Shown one piece after another: positions 23,430-32,082 of a DNA stretch of 64,000 nt. The first letter of the stretch is position 1. Each line of letters begins with the position of its first letter. Where the stretch lies: the NCBI RefSeq assembly GCF_003795145.1, contig NZ_CP027786.1, positions 682,001 through 746,000 on the forward strand. The letters are read 5' to 3'. The position numbers and the translations under genes were made by a program. This DNA is from Tetragenococcus koreensis. Its GTDB lineage: Bacteria; Bacillota; Bacilli; Lactobacillales; Enterococcaceae. The notes below the pieces were generated by a model. It saw only the letters and a list, made by a program, of their open reading frames with translations. It was not told the origin of the DNA and made no database searches.

Positions 23430-23882
23430 TTATTCAACCATTAATTCTGCTTGATAATTGCAACGTTGGTAATCGTCAATTGTTACGGGGACTTCGTTAA
23501 AACCAAAGCTTTGATAAATATGTATGGCTGGTTTTAAAATATGATTTGAATAAATGACGATTTTTTGGGCGCCTTGTTCAATAGCATAATCGATGGAAGC
23601 TTTAAAAACCGCTTTTCCAGCGCCCTTTCCTTGAAATTTTTCATTGGTGGCAAATTTACAAATTTCCCAGACCCCTTCTTCTAATTGGACCGCCATACAA
23701 GTAGATAAAACTTGCTCCTCTTCTATGCCAAAATAAATCATTGCCCCTTGATTTAAATAGTCTTCAATATGATCTAACTGTTCTAAATCGTGGGATTCGA
23801 GTGCGAAAAATTTTTCAATCCAGCTTTTATTTAATTTGATAAATTCATCTTGAAATTTTTCTTGGTAACGAGTCACGTACAT
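23430..23882 (-). CDS. GNAT-family N-acetyltransferase
   Basis: 150 residues. EICKFATNEKFQGKGAGKAVFKASIDYA is the acetyl-CoA site with the complete QGKGAG loop near 88-93; the C-terminal SFGFNEV is motif B. Ribosome site GGGGGAAATAAG precedes ATG. The IYQSFGFNEVPVTIDDYQRCNYQAELMV end resembles small-molecule acetyltransferases of the YncA/ElaA sort, but the substrate is unknown. It is transcribed toward the P-type ATPase, which has its own promoter. Confidence 0.87.
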   Translation of the reverse strand: MYVTRYQEKFQDEFIKLNKSWIEKFFALESHDLEQLDHIEDYLNQGAMIYFGIEEEQVLSTCMAVQLEEGVWEICKFATNEKFQGKGAGKAVFKASIDYAIEQGAQKIVIYSNHILKPAIHIYQSFGFNEVPVTIDDYQRCNYQAELMVE

Positions 23883-23923
23883 CTTATTTCCCCCGAGTTT
23901 TATAATTTTAATTTAATTAATGA

Positions 23924-24709
23924 TTAAAGAAGATCATAGTGTTGTAAGGCGTGATGAATACCGTTTGTCTCATTGTCATGGGTCACAAATGTAGCTGCTT
24001 TTTTCACATTACTTCCTGCATTGCCCATAGCAACCGAATGTTTCACTACCTCAAACATACTAATGTCATTGTTACCGTCACCAAAAGCATACGTATTCAT
24101 CAAATCCGTTAGCTCCAAATGTGTAAGCAACTCTTGAATCCCCGCTTTTTTTGAACGGTTTTTATTCACAATGGCAATTGAAAAAGGACTATCACGGTAA
24201 AAGGTAAGGCCTTCGTTAAACTTTTCTTCCAATAATTTGTCATCTGATAATTTTTCGCTAAATAAATATAGCATATTGACCCCAACTGTAGTGTGGAAAT
24301 CGGGATCTACTTGTGGTAGTGGTGCATTATCCAATTGATATAATTTCTTTGTTGCTTCATCAATAAAGTTAACTCGATATTCTGTAGGAGTATAACAAGC
24401 AACGGGATGACCTAATTGTTGTGAAAATGTCATCACTTCGTCAACCAATTCTGGTGCAATCCGATGATCTGCAAAAACTTCTCCTTCAATAACTACATAT
24501 TGTCCGTTTAAACTAACATAAGAGCTAATCGCTGTTTGTTCGGTGATTTCTTCAATTTCTTTAGGTGAACGTCCACTAGCAATTACTGATAAATAATTTT
24601 GTTTTGCCAGTTGTTCTAATAACCACAAATTTTCTAGGCTTATTTGCGAATCACGATTTAAAAGTGTACCGTCTAAATCAAAAAATAGCACGCCTTTGTA
24701 TTTTTTCAT
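23924..24709 (-). CDS. Cof-type HAD phosphatase
   Basis: 261 residues, HAD subfamily IIB. Motif I FFDLDGTLLNRDSQIS near 9-24 holds both catalytic aspartates, VIASGRSPKEIEEI is motif II, the motif III lysine lies in NKNRSKKAGIQELL, and FGDGNNDISMFEVVKHSVAMGNA near 215-235 is motif IV. The C2 cap sits between motifs II and III. Cof enzymes hydrolyse sugar phosphates, nucleotide-like phosphates or flavin precursors; the substrate is not predictable. Monocistronic or with the small membrane protein 58 bases upstream. Confidence 0.9.
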   Translation of the reverse strand: MKKYKGVLFFDLDGTLLNRDSQISLENLWLLEQLAKQNYLSVIASGRSPKEIEEITEQTAISSYVSLNGQYVVIEGEVFADHRIAPELVDEVMTFSQQLGHPVACYTPTEYRVNFIDEATKKLYQLDNAPLPQVDPDFHTTVGVNMLYLFSEKLSDDKLLEEKFNEGLTFYRDSPFSIAIVNKNRSKKAGIQELLTHLELTDLMNTYAFGDGNNDISMFEVVKHSVAMGNAGSNVKKAATFVTHDNETNGIHHALQHYDLL

Positions 24710-24767
24710 AATTACCGCCTTTATAGTTAATTACTTTTTCTAAATTAGATTTTAGTTCAGATATTTA

Positions 24768-25067
24768 TTAAAGTAAGTTTGGCGCAAAAACACCAATGAA
24801 TACTGTTATAAGAATGATTAACGCTACTGATAACAATACAAAAAATCCCATGATACCGTTAAAGTAATCACTGTTTTCATAATTGAGAGGCTTAAAACTA
24901 CGGCCGTTAATAAAATAGTAGGCTGTAGGAACGATAACAAGTACAATCAATAGCCCCCATAAAATATTTATCCAATGAAGGTTTTGGAAAAGCAAATGAA
25001 TAATCATCAAAAAACTACTCCAAAGAAAAACTTGTTTAAAAGTAACCTCTTTTTTTTTACGAGCCAT
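24768..25067 (-). CDS. Small membrane protein, function unknown
   Basis: 99 residues: a basic N-terminus MARKKKEVTF, then three predicted helices, about 12-28, 31-52 and 68-96, with FINGRSFKPLNYENSDYFNG between the second and third. The positive-inside pattern puts the N-terminus in the cytoplasm. No family recognised. Ribosome site GAGGGGGAAAACG is good, so it is likely real. Confidence 0.65.
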   Translation of the reverse strand: MARKKKEVTFKQVFLWSSFLMIIHLLFQNLHWINILWGLLIVLVIVPTAYYFINGRSFKPLNYENSDYFNGIMGFFVLLSVALIILITVFIGVFAPNLL

Positions 25068-25175
25068 CGTTTTCCCCCTCTTCTTTTTTATGTATTTAAA
25101 TCATCATAACTTTTTTTACTACTAAAAATCAATAAGCAAACGACAAACTTCTTTATTTAATTTTAAGTTAATAAA

Positions 25176-25217
25176 AAACAAGTTATCCAGTATTAAAACA
25201 TGGATAACTTGCTTTGT
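25176..25217. terminator. Terminator between the FAD oxidoreductase and the small membrane protein
   Basis: CAAGTTATCCA (25179-25189) pairs with TGGATAACTTG (25201-25211), with T-rich sequence on both strands. It ends the minus-strand oxidoreductase gene. Confidence 0.8.
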
Positions 25218-25245
25218 TAAAACTAAAATCATTTTAGTAAATGAT

Positions 25246-26445
25246 TTATTTTTCTTTGATTGAACCGACTAAATCATCTTTAACTGTTGGGTTTGCTAAG
25301 AGATTTCGAACATCATCTAGATCTACCTTAACGTTCCAAATCAGAACGCCCACAAGACGGTCTTCTTTTAAGAAATAAACAATCGTTCCGTCTGCTCTTT
25401 TATCAAATACTTGTGGTAAAGTTGGATCCAATGTTCCAATTGCTTGCCATGCAATTGAAAAGATATTGGAATAGAAATAAGGAGTGTGCGTATAGGCAGC
25501 GTGTGCTCCAGCCATGTTTCTACCCACTTGTTCTCCAGAATTTCTAGCATGATCTACGTGTTCAATTCTTTGGCGTCCCAATATTTTATCTGGATAATAT
25601 GCAATATCTCCGGCGGCCCAAATTGAAGGATCGCTAGTTTGCAGATATTCATCTACTTCAACGCCATCTCCAGCTAATTTCAGTCCGCTAGCTTTTGCCA
25701 GAGTTATCCTTGGAGAGACACCTAAACCAATAACAATAGTATCTCCTGTGATTTGTGAACCATCGTCTAAAGTAACTACCAATTGATCGCCATCTCGTTG
25801 ATAAGATTCAGCTTTTTTGCCGTTTATCAAGTTGACGCCACCTTTTTTAAAGGTGTCTTCGTATTCAGTAGTAATTGCCTCAGGGAACTGGCTTTCACCT
25901 AATGTATTTTCTAGATAAACCATCGTCACTTGGGTTTCATTTTGCGCTAGTGCCGCTGCAATCTCACTTCCAATATAACCACCGCCGATGACAATGACGT
26001 GTTTATTATTGCCGCTAAATTGACGCAATTTACGGTAATCAGACCAGTCTCTAAAAACAATGACATGCGGATCATCAGGTCCATCAATGGTCATAGGTTC
26101 ACCACCGGTTGCCAGCAATAATTTGTCATAACAAACAACTAGGTCGTCTCCTAATTGAATCGATTTATTTTCCCGATCGATTTTATTGACCGTTGTGTTA
26201 AATTTAAAGCTAACATTTGCTTGTTTTTCGGCACCGACTTTTATGTCTTCTTCAGTAAATTCATCATCTAGCCATAATTTTTTACTTAAAGCAGGACGTT
26301 CATACGGTACATCAGCATCTTTTGAAACAACAAGAATCGAACCATTCGGATCTTCTTTACGAATGCCGTTAACAGCATAGCCGGCAACCATTCCTCCACC
26401 AACAATGACATATTCATAGGTGTTATTATTTTCTAAACTGCTCAT
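25246..26445 (-). CDS. FAD-dependent NAD(P)H oxidoreductase (ferredoxin-reductase/AIF-like)
   Basis: 399 residues. YVIVGGGMVAGYAVNGI near 12-28 binds FAD, VPYERPALSKKLW is typical of the rubredoxin/ferredoxin reductase and AIF family, VIVIGGGYIGSEIAAAL near 150-166 binds NAD(P)H, and IWAAGDIAYYPDKILG near 275-290 contacts the flavin. A C-terminal dimer-type domain follows. No redox-active CxxC is present. It moves electrons from NAD(P)H to a small carrier or to oxygen; no ferredoxin or oxygenase gene is adjacent. The P450 at 4 kb is of peroxide-driven type and would not need it. It lies 180 bases downstream of an aldehyde dehydrogenase on the same strand, with a terminator between. Confidence 0.85.
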   Translation of the reverse strand: MSSLENNNTYEYVIVGGGMVAGYAVNGIRKEDPNGSILVVSKDADVPYERPALSKKLWLDDEFTEEDIKVGAEKQANVSFKFNTTVNKIDRENKSIQLGDDLVVCYDKLLLATGGEPMTIDGPDDPHVIVFRDWSDYRKLRQFSGNNKHVIVIGGGYIGSEIAAALAQNETQVTMVYLENTLGESQFPEAITTEYEDTFKKGGVNLINGKKAESYQRDGDQLVVTLDDGSQITGDTIVIGLGVSPRITLAKASGLKLAGDGVEVDEYLQTSDPSIWAAGDIAYYPDKILGRQRIEHVDHARNSGEQVGRNMAGAHAAYTHTPYFYSNIFSIAWQAIGTLDPTLPQVFDKRADGTIVYFLKEDRLVGVLIWNVKVDLDDVRNLLANPTVKDDLVGSIKEK

Positions 26446-26565
26446 TTTATTCCCTCCATAAAATTTTTATTTATCCCTTTATCTTTATTGTAATACAAAA
26501 AAGATAAAGATAAAAAAATATAGTTTCTCTTTTTTGTAGCTTATAACCAGAATAGATACTAAAAA

Positions 26566-26604
26566 ATACGCTAAATAACACAAGAATATTGTTATTTAGC
26601 GTAT
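26566..26604 (-). terminator. Terminator after the aldehyde dehydrogenase
   Basis: ATACGCTAAATAACA (26566-26580) pairs perfectly with TGTTATTTAGCGTAT (26590-26604), followed on the minus strand by TTTTTTAG. Confidence 0.85.
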
Positions 26605-26626
26605 CGTTATTCAGTGTTTAGACAGA

Positions 26627-28033
26627 TTATTTGAACAATGCCTTGACTTCTAAATAATCTTCTAATCCATACAGCCCATTTTCACGACCAATACCTGATT
26701 GTTTATAGCCGCCAAATGGTGCTTTCGGTGAACGAGCGCCACCATTAACTGTAATATTTCCTGTTTTTAGTTGACGAGCGACGTCCATCGCTTCTTTTTC
26801 AGGACCTACTACCGCACCAGATAAGCCATAAGAAGAATCATTGGCAATTTTAACGGCTTCTTCTTGTGTGTCATAAGTGATAACGACTAGAACGGGACCA
26901 AAAATTTCTTCTTGGGCGATCGTCATATCGTTGGTAACATCTGTAAAGACCGTTGGTTCGACAAAGTAACCTTTCCGGTTGAGTCGGTTCCCCCCAAGGA
27001 ATACATTAGCTCCTTCGTCTATACCCTTTTGGATGTAATCCAAAACAGTGTTCATTTGGTCTTCAGATACCATAGGGCCTACTCGTGTATCGTCTTCAGC
27101 TGGATCGCCTACTTTAATATCCTTATAGTAATCTTGGATGACTTCTTTGGTTCGTTCAAGTTCATCTTTAGGAACTAATAAGCGAGTCAATGCTGAACAA
27201 GTTTGGCCTTGGTTATCTAAGACAGTACTTGCAGCTGATTTAACAGCTAGTTGCAGATCGCCGCCTTTAAGATAAACCATTGGAGATTTACCGCCTAATT
27301 CAAGGACTAATTTTTTCACTGTGGTTGCAGCATTTTCATATAGCCCTTTTCCGACAGCTGTTGAACCAGTAAAGGAAACAACAGATACATCTGGATGTTT
27401 GGTCAAGTAATCTCCTGTATCACTACCGCTACCTGTAACCAAGTTGAAGACGCCTTTTGGCAATCCTGCTTCTTCAATAATTTCAGCATAGATGATCGCA
27501 GTAAGTGGCGTGTTCGTTGCCGGATTTACCACAACTGTATTTCCTGCAAGTAAAGCAGGTGTAATTTTACGTTGAATTTGGTTCATTGGGTAGTTCCAAG
27601 GCGTCACACAAGCGACTACACCATAGCCTTCTTTAATAATCGTCGCATTATCGACTTCTTCTTCAAAATTAAAGTTTTTAAATTCATCTAACGTTCCTTG
27701 AATTTCGTTTAACGACTGTGGAACTTGTCCTTTTTTAGCAAATGTTTTAGAAGCGCCTAACTCTTGCACCATTGTATCGGCAATTTCGTCTTGACGGTCT
27801 TCTATCCCTTTTTTGATTTTTTCGATATATTTAGCACGTGTTTCAGGAGAAGTATTATTCCATTGATCAAAGGCTGCCTTTGCAGCTGCGACTGCTTGGT
27901 CTACATCTTTATGGGAGGCCCTGACTACCTTTGCAATCACTTCTTCGTTTGCCGTGTTAATAACGTCTGAATAATCACTTGATTGCGCATCTTGCCATTG
28001 ACCATCATAAAATAATTTGTCGTATGTTTTCAT
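26627..28033 (-). CDS. NAD(P)-dependent aldehyde dehydrogenase
   Basis: 468 residues, complete ALDH fold. CVTPWNYPMNQIQRKITPALLAGNTVV is the nucleotide-binding/Asn region near 133-160, SFTGSTAVGKG the NAD loop, LVLELGGKSPMVYL carries the general-base Glu near 247, NQGQTCSALTRLLVP the nucleophile Cys near 280, and EEIFGPVLVV the second Glu. The active Cys follows T rather than the usual R/C, within normal variation. It oxidises aldehydes to acids. The sequence does not fix the substrate. Ribosome site AGGAGGAATTTTTCT is strong. Confidence 0.9.
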   Translation of the reverse strand: MKTYDKLFYDGQWQDAQSSDYSDVINTANEEVIAKVVRASHKDVDQAVAAAKAAFDQWNNTSPETRAKYIEKIKKGIEDRQDEIADTMVQELGASKTFAKKGQVPQSLNEIQGTLDEFKNFNFEEEVDNATIIKEGYGVVACVTPWNYPMNQIQRKITPALLAGNTVVVNPATNTPLTAIIYAEIIEEAGLPKGVFNLVTGSGSDTGDYLTKHPDVSVVSFTGSTAVGKGLYENAATTVKKLVLELGGKSPMVYLKGGDLQLAVKSAASTVLDNQGQTCSALTRLLVPKDELERTKEVIQDYYKDIKVGDPAEDDTRVGPMVSEDQMNTVLDYIQKGIDEGANVFLGGNRLNRKGYFVEPTVFTDVTNDMTIAQEEIFGPVLVVITYDTQEEAVKIANDSSYGLSGAVVGPEKEAMDVARQLKTGNITVNGGARSPKAPFGGYKQSGIGRENGLYGLEDYLEVKALFK

Positions 28034-28138
28034 AGAAAAATTCCTCCTTGTTCAATTTAAGCTTTCCTAAGCTCTATTACCATTGTAACAAATCGAAAAA
28101 AACGCTACAAACATTTCAATTGTGTCTACTAAAAGCTA

Positions 28139-28792
28139 TTATTCTTCATCCGTTGGTTTTAATTCGTCTTCTGTAACCCATTTGTGATTTGTAAATTCTT
28201 CGCTGCCATCTGCCGGTTCAAAATCGATCATATAAGCGGGTCCGTCGTGGGTACCGGTAATCACAGCAGTTTGCCCTTGCATTCCTGCCATATGGTCTGC
28301 GGTAAGCGTTGCTTCATCGCCTACTTCAAAATCATCTGTATCATCATCAGCTTCCAACTCTTCTTTTACGACCCACTTATGATCTTCCATTGGTTCGTCA
28401 CTATCTTCAGGTGTGAAAGTGACTTGATATAAGGTGGTATCGTAAGCCCCCGTTATTGTGGCGGTAACTCCTTCCATAATATCCATGTGTGCATCTTCAA
28501 TTTCAACTTCTTCACCAACTGGATATTGAGGATTTTCTGCCTCTTGCATATTGTCTGGCTCATCTTCATTACGATTGTGATCCATTTCCATATCTCCGTG
28601 GTCCATGTCGCCATGCTCCATATCACCACTTGAATCTTCCATGTGTTGATCAGAATCGTCCATCATCATCGAGCTACTTTCAGACATATTGTCCATTTGG
28701 TCTTCTTCATCGTTATTACTGTTGCTGCAAGCGCTTAACAAAACCGTCGATGTCAATAGCGTAATCCACGTAAAGCTTTTTACTTTCTTCAT
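28139..28792 (-). CDS. YdhK-family lipoprotein with two DUF1541 repeats and a His/Met/Asp-rich head
   Basis: 217 residues. Signal peptide ends in the lipobox LLSAC with Cys22, so it is lipid-anchored outside the cell. Residues 23-85 are a low-complexity stretch of Met, Asp, Glu, His and Ser with HGDMDHGDMEMDH repeats, a probable metal-binding spacer. Two DUF1541 units follow (about 88-145 and 150-212), each with GEEVEIEDAHMDIMEGVTATITGAYDTTLY- or DHMAGMQGQTAVITGTHDG-like sequence ending in HKWV. Family function is not established; copper or other metal stress is suspected because such genes sit near copper systems elsewhere. The promoter has a palindrome over its -35. Confidence 0.88.
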   Translation of the reverse strand: MKKVKSFTWITLLTSTVLLSACSNSNNDEEDQMDNMSESSSMMMDDSDQHMEDSSGDMEHGDMDHGDMEMDHNRNEDEPDNMQEAENPQYPVGEEVEIEDAHMDIMEGVTATITGAYDTTLYQVTFTPEDSDEPMEDHKWVVKEELEADDDTDDFEVGDEATLTADHMAGMQGQTAVITGTHDGPAYMIDFEPADGSEEFTNHKWVTEDELKPTDEE

Positions 28793-28826
28793 TGTTCATC
28801 CTCCTTCATTATTTGTTGACAATATT

Positions 28827-28855
28827 AATATAACATCATTGTTTACTAATGTAAA
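28827..28855 (-). promoter_or_regulatory. Promoter with palindromic operator for the ydhK-like gene
   Basis: Minus-strand TTTACA (28850-28855), 17 bases, TATATT (28827-28832). TTTACTAATGTAAA (28842-28855) is a perfect palindrome with a 4-base centre covering the -35. It is one base off the TACANNTGTA box of CopY/BlaI-type repressors. Confidence 0.6.
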
Positions 28856-28950
28856 TTCAAAAGGAGGGCGTGAGCGGTTATCTTCGTCTTAAAAAAGTTT
28901 TTGTGTTTTGCTATTAAACTTCGGGCGCCATTATAATTAGAACTAACCAA

Positions 28951-29817
28951 TTAACTATTACTTTGCTCTAGATATCGACCGATTAGTTCCATATGGTGCA
29001 TGACAGCTGCTTTACGCATCACGCCCAAGCCAGGAAATTTTTCCTTGTTTGCATAATCTATCAGCATAGCTAAACCTAGGGTGTTCTCTTCTTTGCATAA
29101 GCGTCTTTGCCAAACAAACACTTCTTCCATTAAAACCAAAAACTTCTCTTTTTGTGATGGCAATTCTTCCGGTGATATGAAATGATGAATGCGTAGCGTA
29201 TCATCCATAAAATAAACTAGGTGAAGGCTTAAAAATGGTGAAGGATAGCCTTTTTCATAATAGATTCGACTATCGATTGAAAAATCACTAAACCCGCTAA
29301 ATCCTCTTTTTTTATAAGTTAAATGATCCGTTGAAAATAATTCATCGGGCAGTTCTTGATAAAAACTTAGCTTAGGCAGGCGAGTAAAATGATCCAAAGT
29401 TAAGATTTTAGGGCCTTCTACTTTATTTAATAAGCGAAATTCTGGCGGAACAAGAACCTTTTTTTGGTTATTTGTCCAATCACTGGCTAAAGTAGCTGAT
29501 GGTTGGTTACCAATGAACAGTTCAGCCGTTTGATCCATGGTTTCTAATGGCTGATCAACAGCTAGTGCCTTACGGGCAGGAAAAGATTGGATAAGCTGAT
29601 TTCCATTTTCTGTGTTAAATTCGCCTATTTGAGGATTTTGGATTAAATAAACAGGATGCTGATGGTCCTGAGCACTTAAACAAAGTTTTTGTAAAGCTGT
29701 TGTATTCTTCACGGGTTCAACAATTGGACAGATCTTTTCAGATAATAGATGATTGTCTATGAGTGTCCGCAATGCTAAAAGATCAAATTGTTTCCCTCTG
29801 AAATAAGGATAGTACAT
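28951..29817 (-). CDS. sce7725 family protein
   Basis: 288 residues. YYPYFRGKQFDLLALR at the start and ICPIVEPVKNT near 32-42 are the hallmark of sce7725 proteins, related to phage Beta-type proteins with a TIM-barrel-like repeat plan; further blocks are PVYLIQNPQIGEF, KRGFSGFSDFSID and LAMLIDYANKEKFPGLGVMRKAAVMHHMELI. Function is unknown; the family often pairs with a small nuclease-like gene (sce7726) and is found in accessory regions. Here its ATG overlaps the stop of the nuclease-like gene by one base, so the two are made together. No membrane segment. Confidence 0.8.
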   Translation of the reverse strand: MYYPYFRGKQFDLLALRTLIDNHLLSEKICPIVEPVKNTTALQKLCLSAQDHQHPVYLIQNPQIGEFNTENGNQLIQSFPARKALAVDQPLETMDQTAELFIGNQPSATLASDWTNNQKKVLVPPEFRLLNKVEGPKILTLDHFTRLPKLSFYQELPDELFSTDHLTYKKRGFSGFSDFSIDSRIYYEKGYPSPFLSLHLVYFMDDTLRIHHFISPEELPSQKEKFLVLMEEVFVWQRRLCKEENTLGLAMLIDYANKEKFPGLGVMRKAAVMHHMELIGRYLEQSNS

Positions 29818-30488
29818 TATTCGCTCTCCTTTAAAAACTGTTGCTCTAATTGGAAATAAGCAGTGCGAGTGGCATCTAGTTCCTCTTTTAACGCCTCTAC
29901 TGTTTGTTTTTGTGTTTCTTCGATAAAACGGTCATAATAATTTACTCCACCGCCAAACAGATCATATTCTGGCTGGCGTTTTTTTAATTCTTGATAAATT
30001 TGTTTAGTGCCAAATACTCTTAATCCGCGGGCTGTTTGTTTGGCCTTGCTTACTTCTCTAGCTTGCGAAGTAATGAGACGGTACAATAGCTCCTGTTCAT
30101 TGACTTGTAGTGTTTGCCTTTGAGGCTTTTTCTCAGTGGTAAAAAAACCTGGCACGCCTAAATCATCTGTTAAATATGGATGATAGACTAAGGCACCAAT
30201 CTGCGCGGGAATTTCTTCTTTTACGATCGCGTAAAGACTTTCTGGTAAAACAAAGTAGTTATAATGACCAATAAAAGAAAGTTTTGCTTTTGAACGAAAG
30301 TCTGCTTTACTTACTTTTAATTCATAGCAGCGCCATTCAAAATGTTGTTGGTTATCCAAACGGCAACTCAATGTATCAACAATCCCCTGTTCTTCGGGCA
30401 TCGTGACTTCTTCAACAACCACTGCACCATTTTCTCTGGCGTAATAATATAACGATTCTTCTATTTGAGTTGTTAAAGATGTTTTCAT
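29817..30488 (-). CDS. PD-(D/E)XK nuclease-fold protein (MmcB/sce7726-like)
   Basis: 223 residues. The core GIVDTLSCRL (Asp38) followed by RCYELKVSKADF (Glu56-x-Lys58) is the D...ExK catalytic pattern of restriction-endonuclease-fold proteins, and KLSFIGHYNYFVLPESLY plus IGALVYHP match the MmcB-type arrangement in which the domain recognises DNA. The C-terminal 70 residues are mostly charged helix (REVSKAKQTARGLR..., EETQKQTVEALKEELDATRTAY), likely coiled coil for partner contact. It is first in a two-gene unit with the sce7725 protein. It may cleave DNA or be a repair/defence accessory; activity is inferred. Confidence 0.72.
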   Translation of the reverse strand: MKTSLTTQIEESLYYYARENGAVVVEEVTMPEEQGIVDTLSCRLDNQQHFEWRCYELKVSKADFRSKAKLSFIGHYNYFVLPESLYAIVKEEIPAQIGALVYHPYLTDDLGVPGFFTTEKKPQRQTLQVNEQELLYRLITSQAREVSKAKQTARGLRVFGTKQIYQELKKRQPEYDLFGGGVNYYDRFIEETQKQTVEALKEELDATRTAYFQLEQQFLKESE

Positions 30489-30636
30489 TTCATGACTCCT
30501 TGTGTTTTTTGTTTGCTATTTTAGCATGGAACTCAAATCTTTTATAGCGACAGTTTTTTGCCGAAACTAGCGAAATATGTAATTAATTCATGAATATTTG
30601 ATATAATAAATAAAAACGTAGAAGGAGGAAACAAAT

Positions 30637-31239
30637 TTGCGAATTTTATTAGTTGGCGCAAGCGGGAGGATCGGACAATTGGTGTATCAACGACTTTCTG
30701 CTAGAAACCATGAAATTATCACTGCTAGCCGCCATTTTGGTGATATCCGAGTGGATTTAACTTCTGTCAAAAGCATCGAAAATTTATTTAAAAGAGCTGG
30801 TGCACTCGATGCGATTATCAGCACGGCTGGCGCAGCAGATTTTGCTACAATGGCTGCGTTAACGCCAGAAATTAACCAAACCGCTGTATTGAGCAAACTG
30901 CTTGGTCAAATCAATTTGGCGTTAATCGGACAGCACTACTTATATAATAATGGCAGCATCACATTGACAACAGGTATCACAAAAGAAGATCCTATTCCTG
31001 CTGGTGCTTCAGTAGCCATGGCAAACGGTGGCGTAGCAGCATTTGTAAAATCAGCTGCTATTGATTTAACGGATGGCAAACGCATCAATTGTGTGAGCCC
31101 TAATGTCTTGGAAGAAGCGATGGCCGATTACAGCGAAACATTTATTGGCTTTACTCCTGTTGCAGGTAAAAAAGTAGCCAACGCTTACCTGAAAAGTGTC
31201 GAAGGAAAACAAACCGGTCAAGAATTTAAGGTATATTAA
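30637..31239 (+). CDS. Small SDR-type NAD(P)-dependent reductase
   Basis: 200 residues from a TTG start behind GAAGGAGGAAAC. RILLVGASGRIGQLVYQRL is the nucleotide loop, DAIISTAGAADFATM the NAG equivalent, GSITLTTGIT the Ser strand, ASVAMANGGVAAFVKSAAIDL sits where YxxxK is expected but has no Tyr: the motif reads ANGGVAAFVK. NCVSPNVLEEAM follows. Atypical short SDRs of this type are common in lactobacilli; the missing Tyr makes the usual chemistry uncertain. It is alone, divergent from the nuclease/sce7725 pair, and has its own terminator. Confidence 0.85.
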   Translation: MRILLVGASGRIGQLVYQRLSARNHEIITASRHFGDIRVDLTSVKSIENLFKRAGALDAIISTAGAADFATMAALTPEINQTAVLSKLLGQINLALIGQHYLYNNGSITLTTGITKEDPIPAGASVAMANGGVAAFVKSAAIDLTDGKRINCVSPNVLEEAMADYSETFIGFTPVAGKKVANAYLKSVEGKQTGQEFKVY

Positions 31240-31262
31240 AAACAGAAAGTTCGTTTTTTACG

Positions 31263-31286
31263 AAGCAGTTGAGAAACTGCTTTTTT
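31263..31286 (+). terminator. Terminator after the small SDR gene
   Basis: AAGCAGTT (31263-31270) pairs with AACTGCTT (31275-31282), followed by TTTT. Confidence 0.85.
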
Positions 31287-31323
31287 GGTAGAAAGGGCGA
31301 AACTTTAATATCTTTTTTCATCC

Positions 31324-32082
31324 CTACCCTTTTTTTCGTAAAAAATAACGACAAGTAATGACTGCAGTAAAAGGCAGGACAAAAGCAACACTGATACTTG
31401 AAAGAATAATCACGGCAAATTCAAAGACAAAAGCTTGAGAATTAATCATTTCATACCAAGGAATCGACAAATCTTGATACCAAAAAATGAGTGCCAATCC
31501 TGTACTGATAAAGGCAAATAGTATTGTATTGACAGTTGAATTCAAGATACTTTTGACCACTGACATACTTGACTGAAACAATTTTTTCAAGTTCATTTGT
31601 TGAGAACTTTGCTGAAAGATTTCTGCTGTGGCACTAGCAATTGACATACTCCCATCAATTAACGCGCCAGAAACGCCAATTAAAATGACTGAAACGCTTA
31701 ATTGAGTAAAAGAAACGGGCACGTTCAGATTCAATGCCGCTAATTCTTCTAATTCTTGGGATGAAAAGCCAGAAATAGACAATTTTTGAATCAAAGGAAT
31801 AAATACTAAAGATACTACAAATAAAAATAATACTAAGCTATAAAAAGCAGCTTTTGTTTTTTCGTTCCATCCGTTGACATACCCTAAAGTGATCAGACTG
31901 TTTAATAGAATATAGGCGAGGGCCGCCACGTAAACTGGAATTCCTTGGTGTAAACAAAAAATCAAAAAAAAGAACAACAAAACATTCATGAATAAACCAC
32001 TTAATACGTAAAAAGAAGTTTTCCCTAAAATAAGTACAATCAATACGATAAATACAAGTAATAGATTAGTAATGACATTCAT
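31324..32082 (-). CDS. YibE/F-family membrane protein (second of pair)
   Basis: 252 residues, about seven membrane helices, mostly hydrophobic from residue 3 onward. SGALIDGSMSIASATAEI near 140-157 is the YibE/F GASxD-type signature, and the C-terminal SSISVAFVLPFTAVITCRYFL matches the other copy. Its start overlaps the stop of the upstream homologue by four bases (ATGA), so the two probably form a heteromeric membrane complex. Family function is unknown. In Firmicutes these pairs are common and sit alone, as here. Confidence 0.85.
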   Translation of the reverse strand: MNVITNLLLVFIVLIVLILGKTSFYVLSGLFMNVLLFFFLIFCLHQGIPVYVAALAYILLNSLITLGYVNGWNEKTKAAFYSLVLFLFVVSLVFIPLIQKLSISGFSSQELEELAALNLNVPVSFTQLSVSVILIGVSGALIDGSMSIASATAEIFQQSSQQMNLKKLFQSSMSVVKSILNSTVNTILFAFISTGLALIFWYQDLSIPWYEMINSQAFVFEFAVIILSSISVAFVLPFTAVITCRYFLRKKG

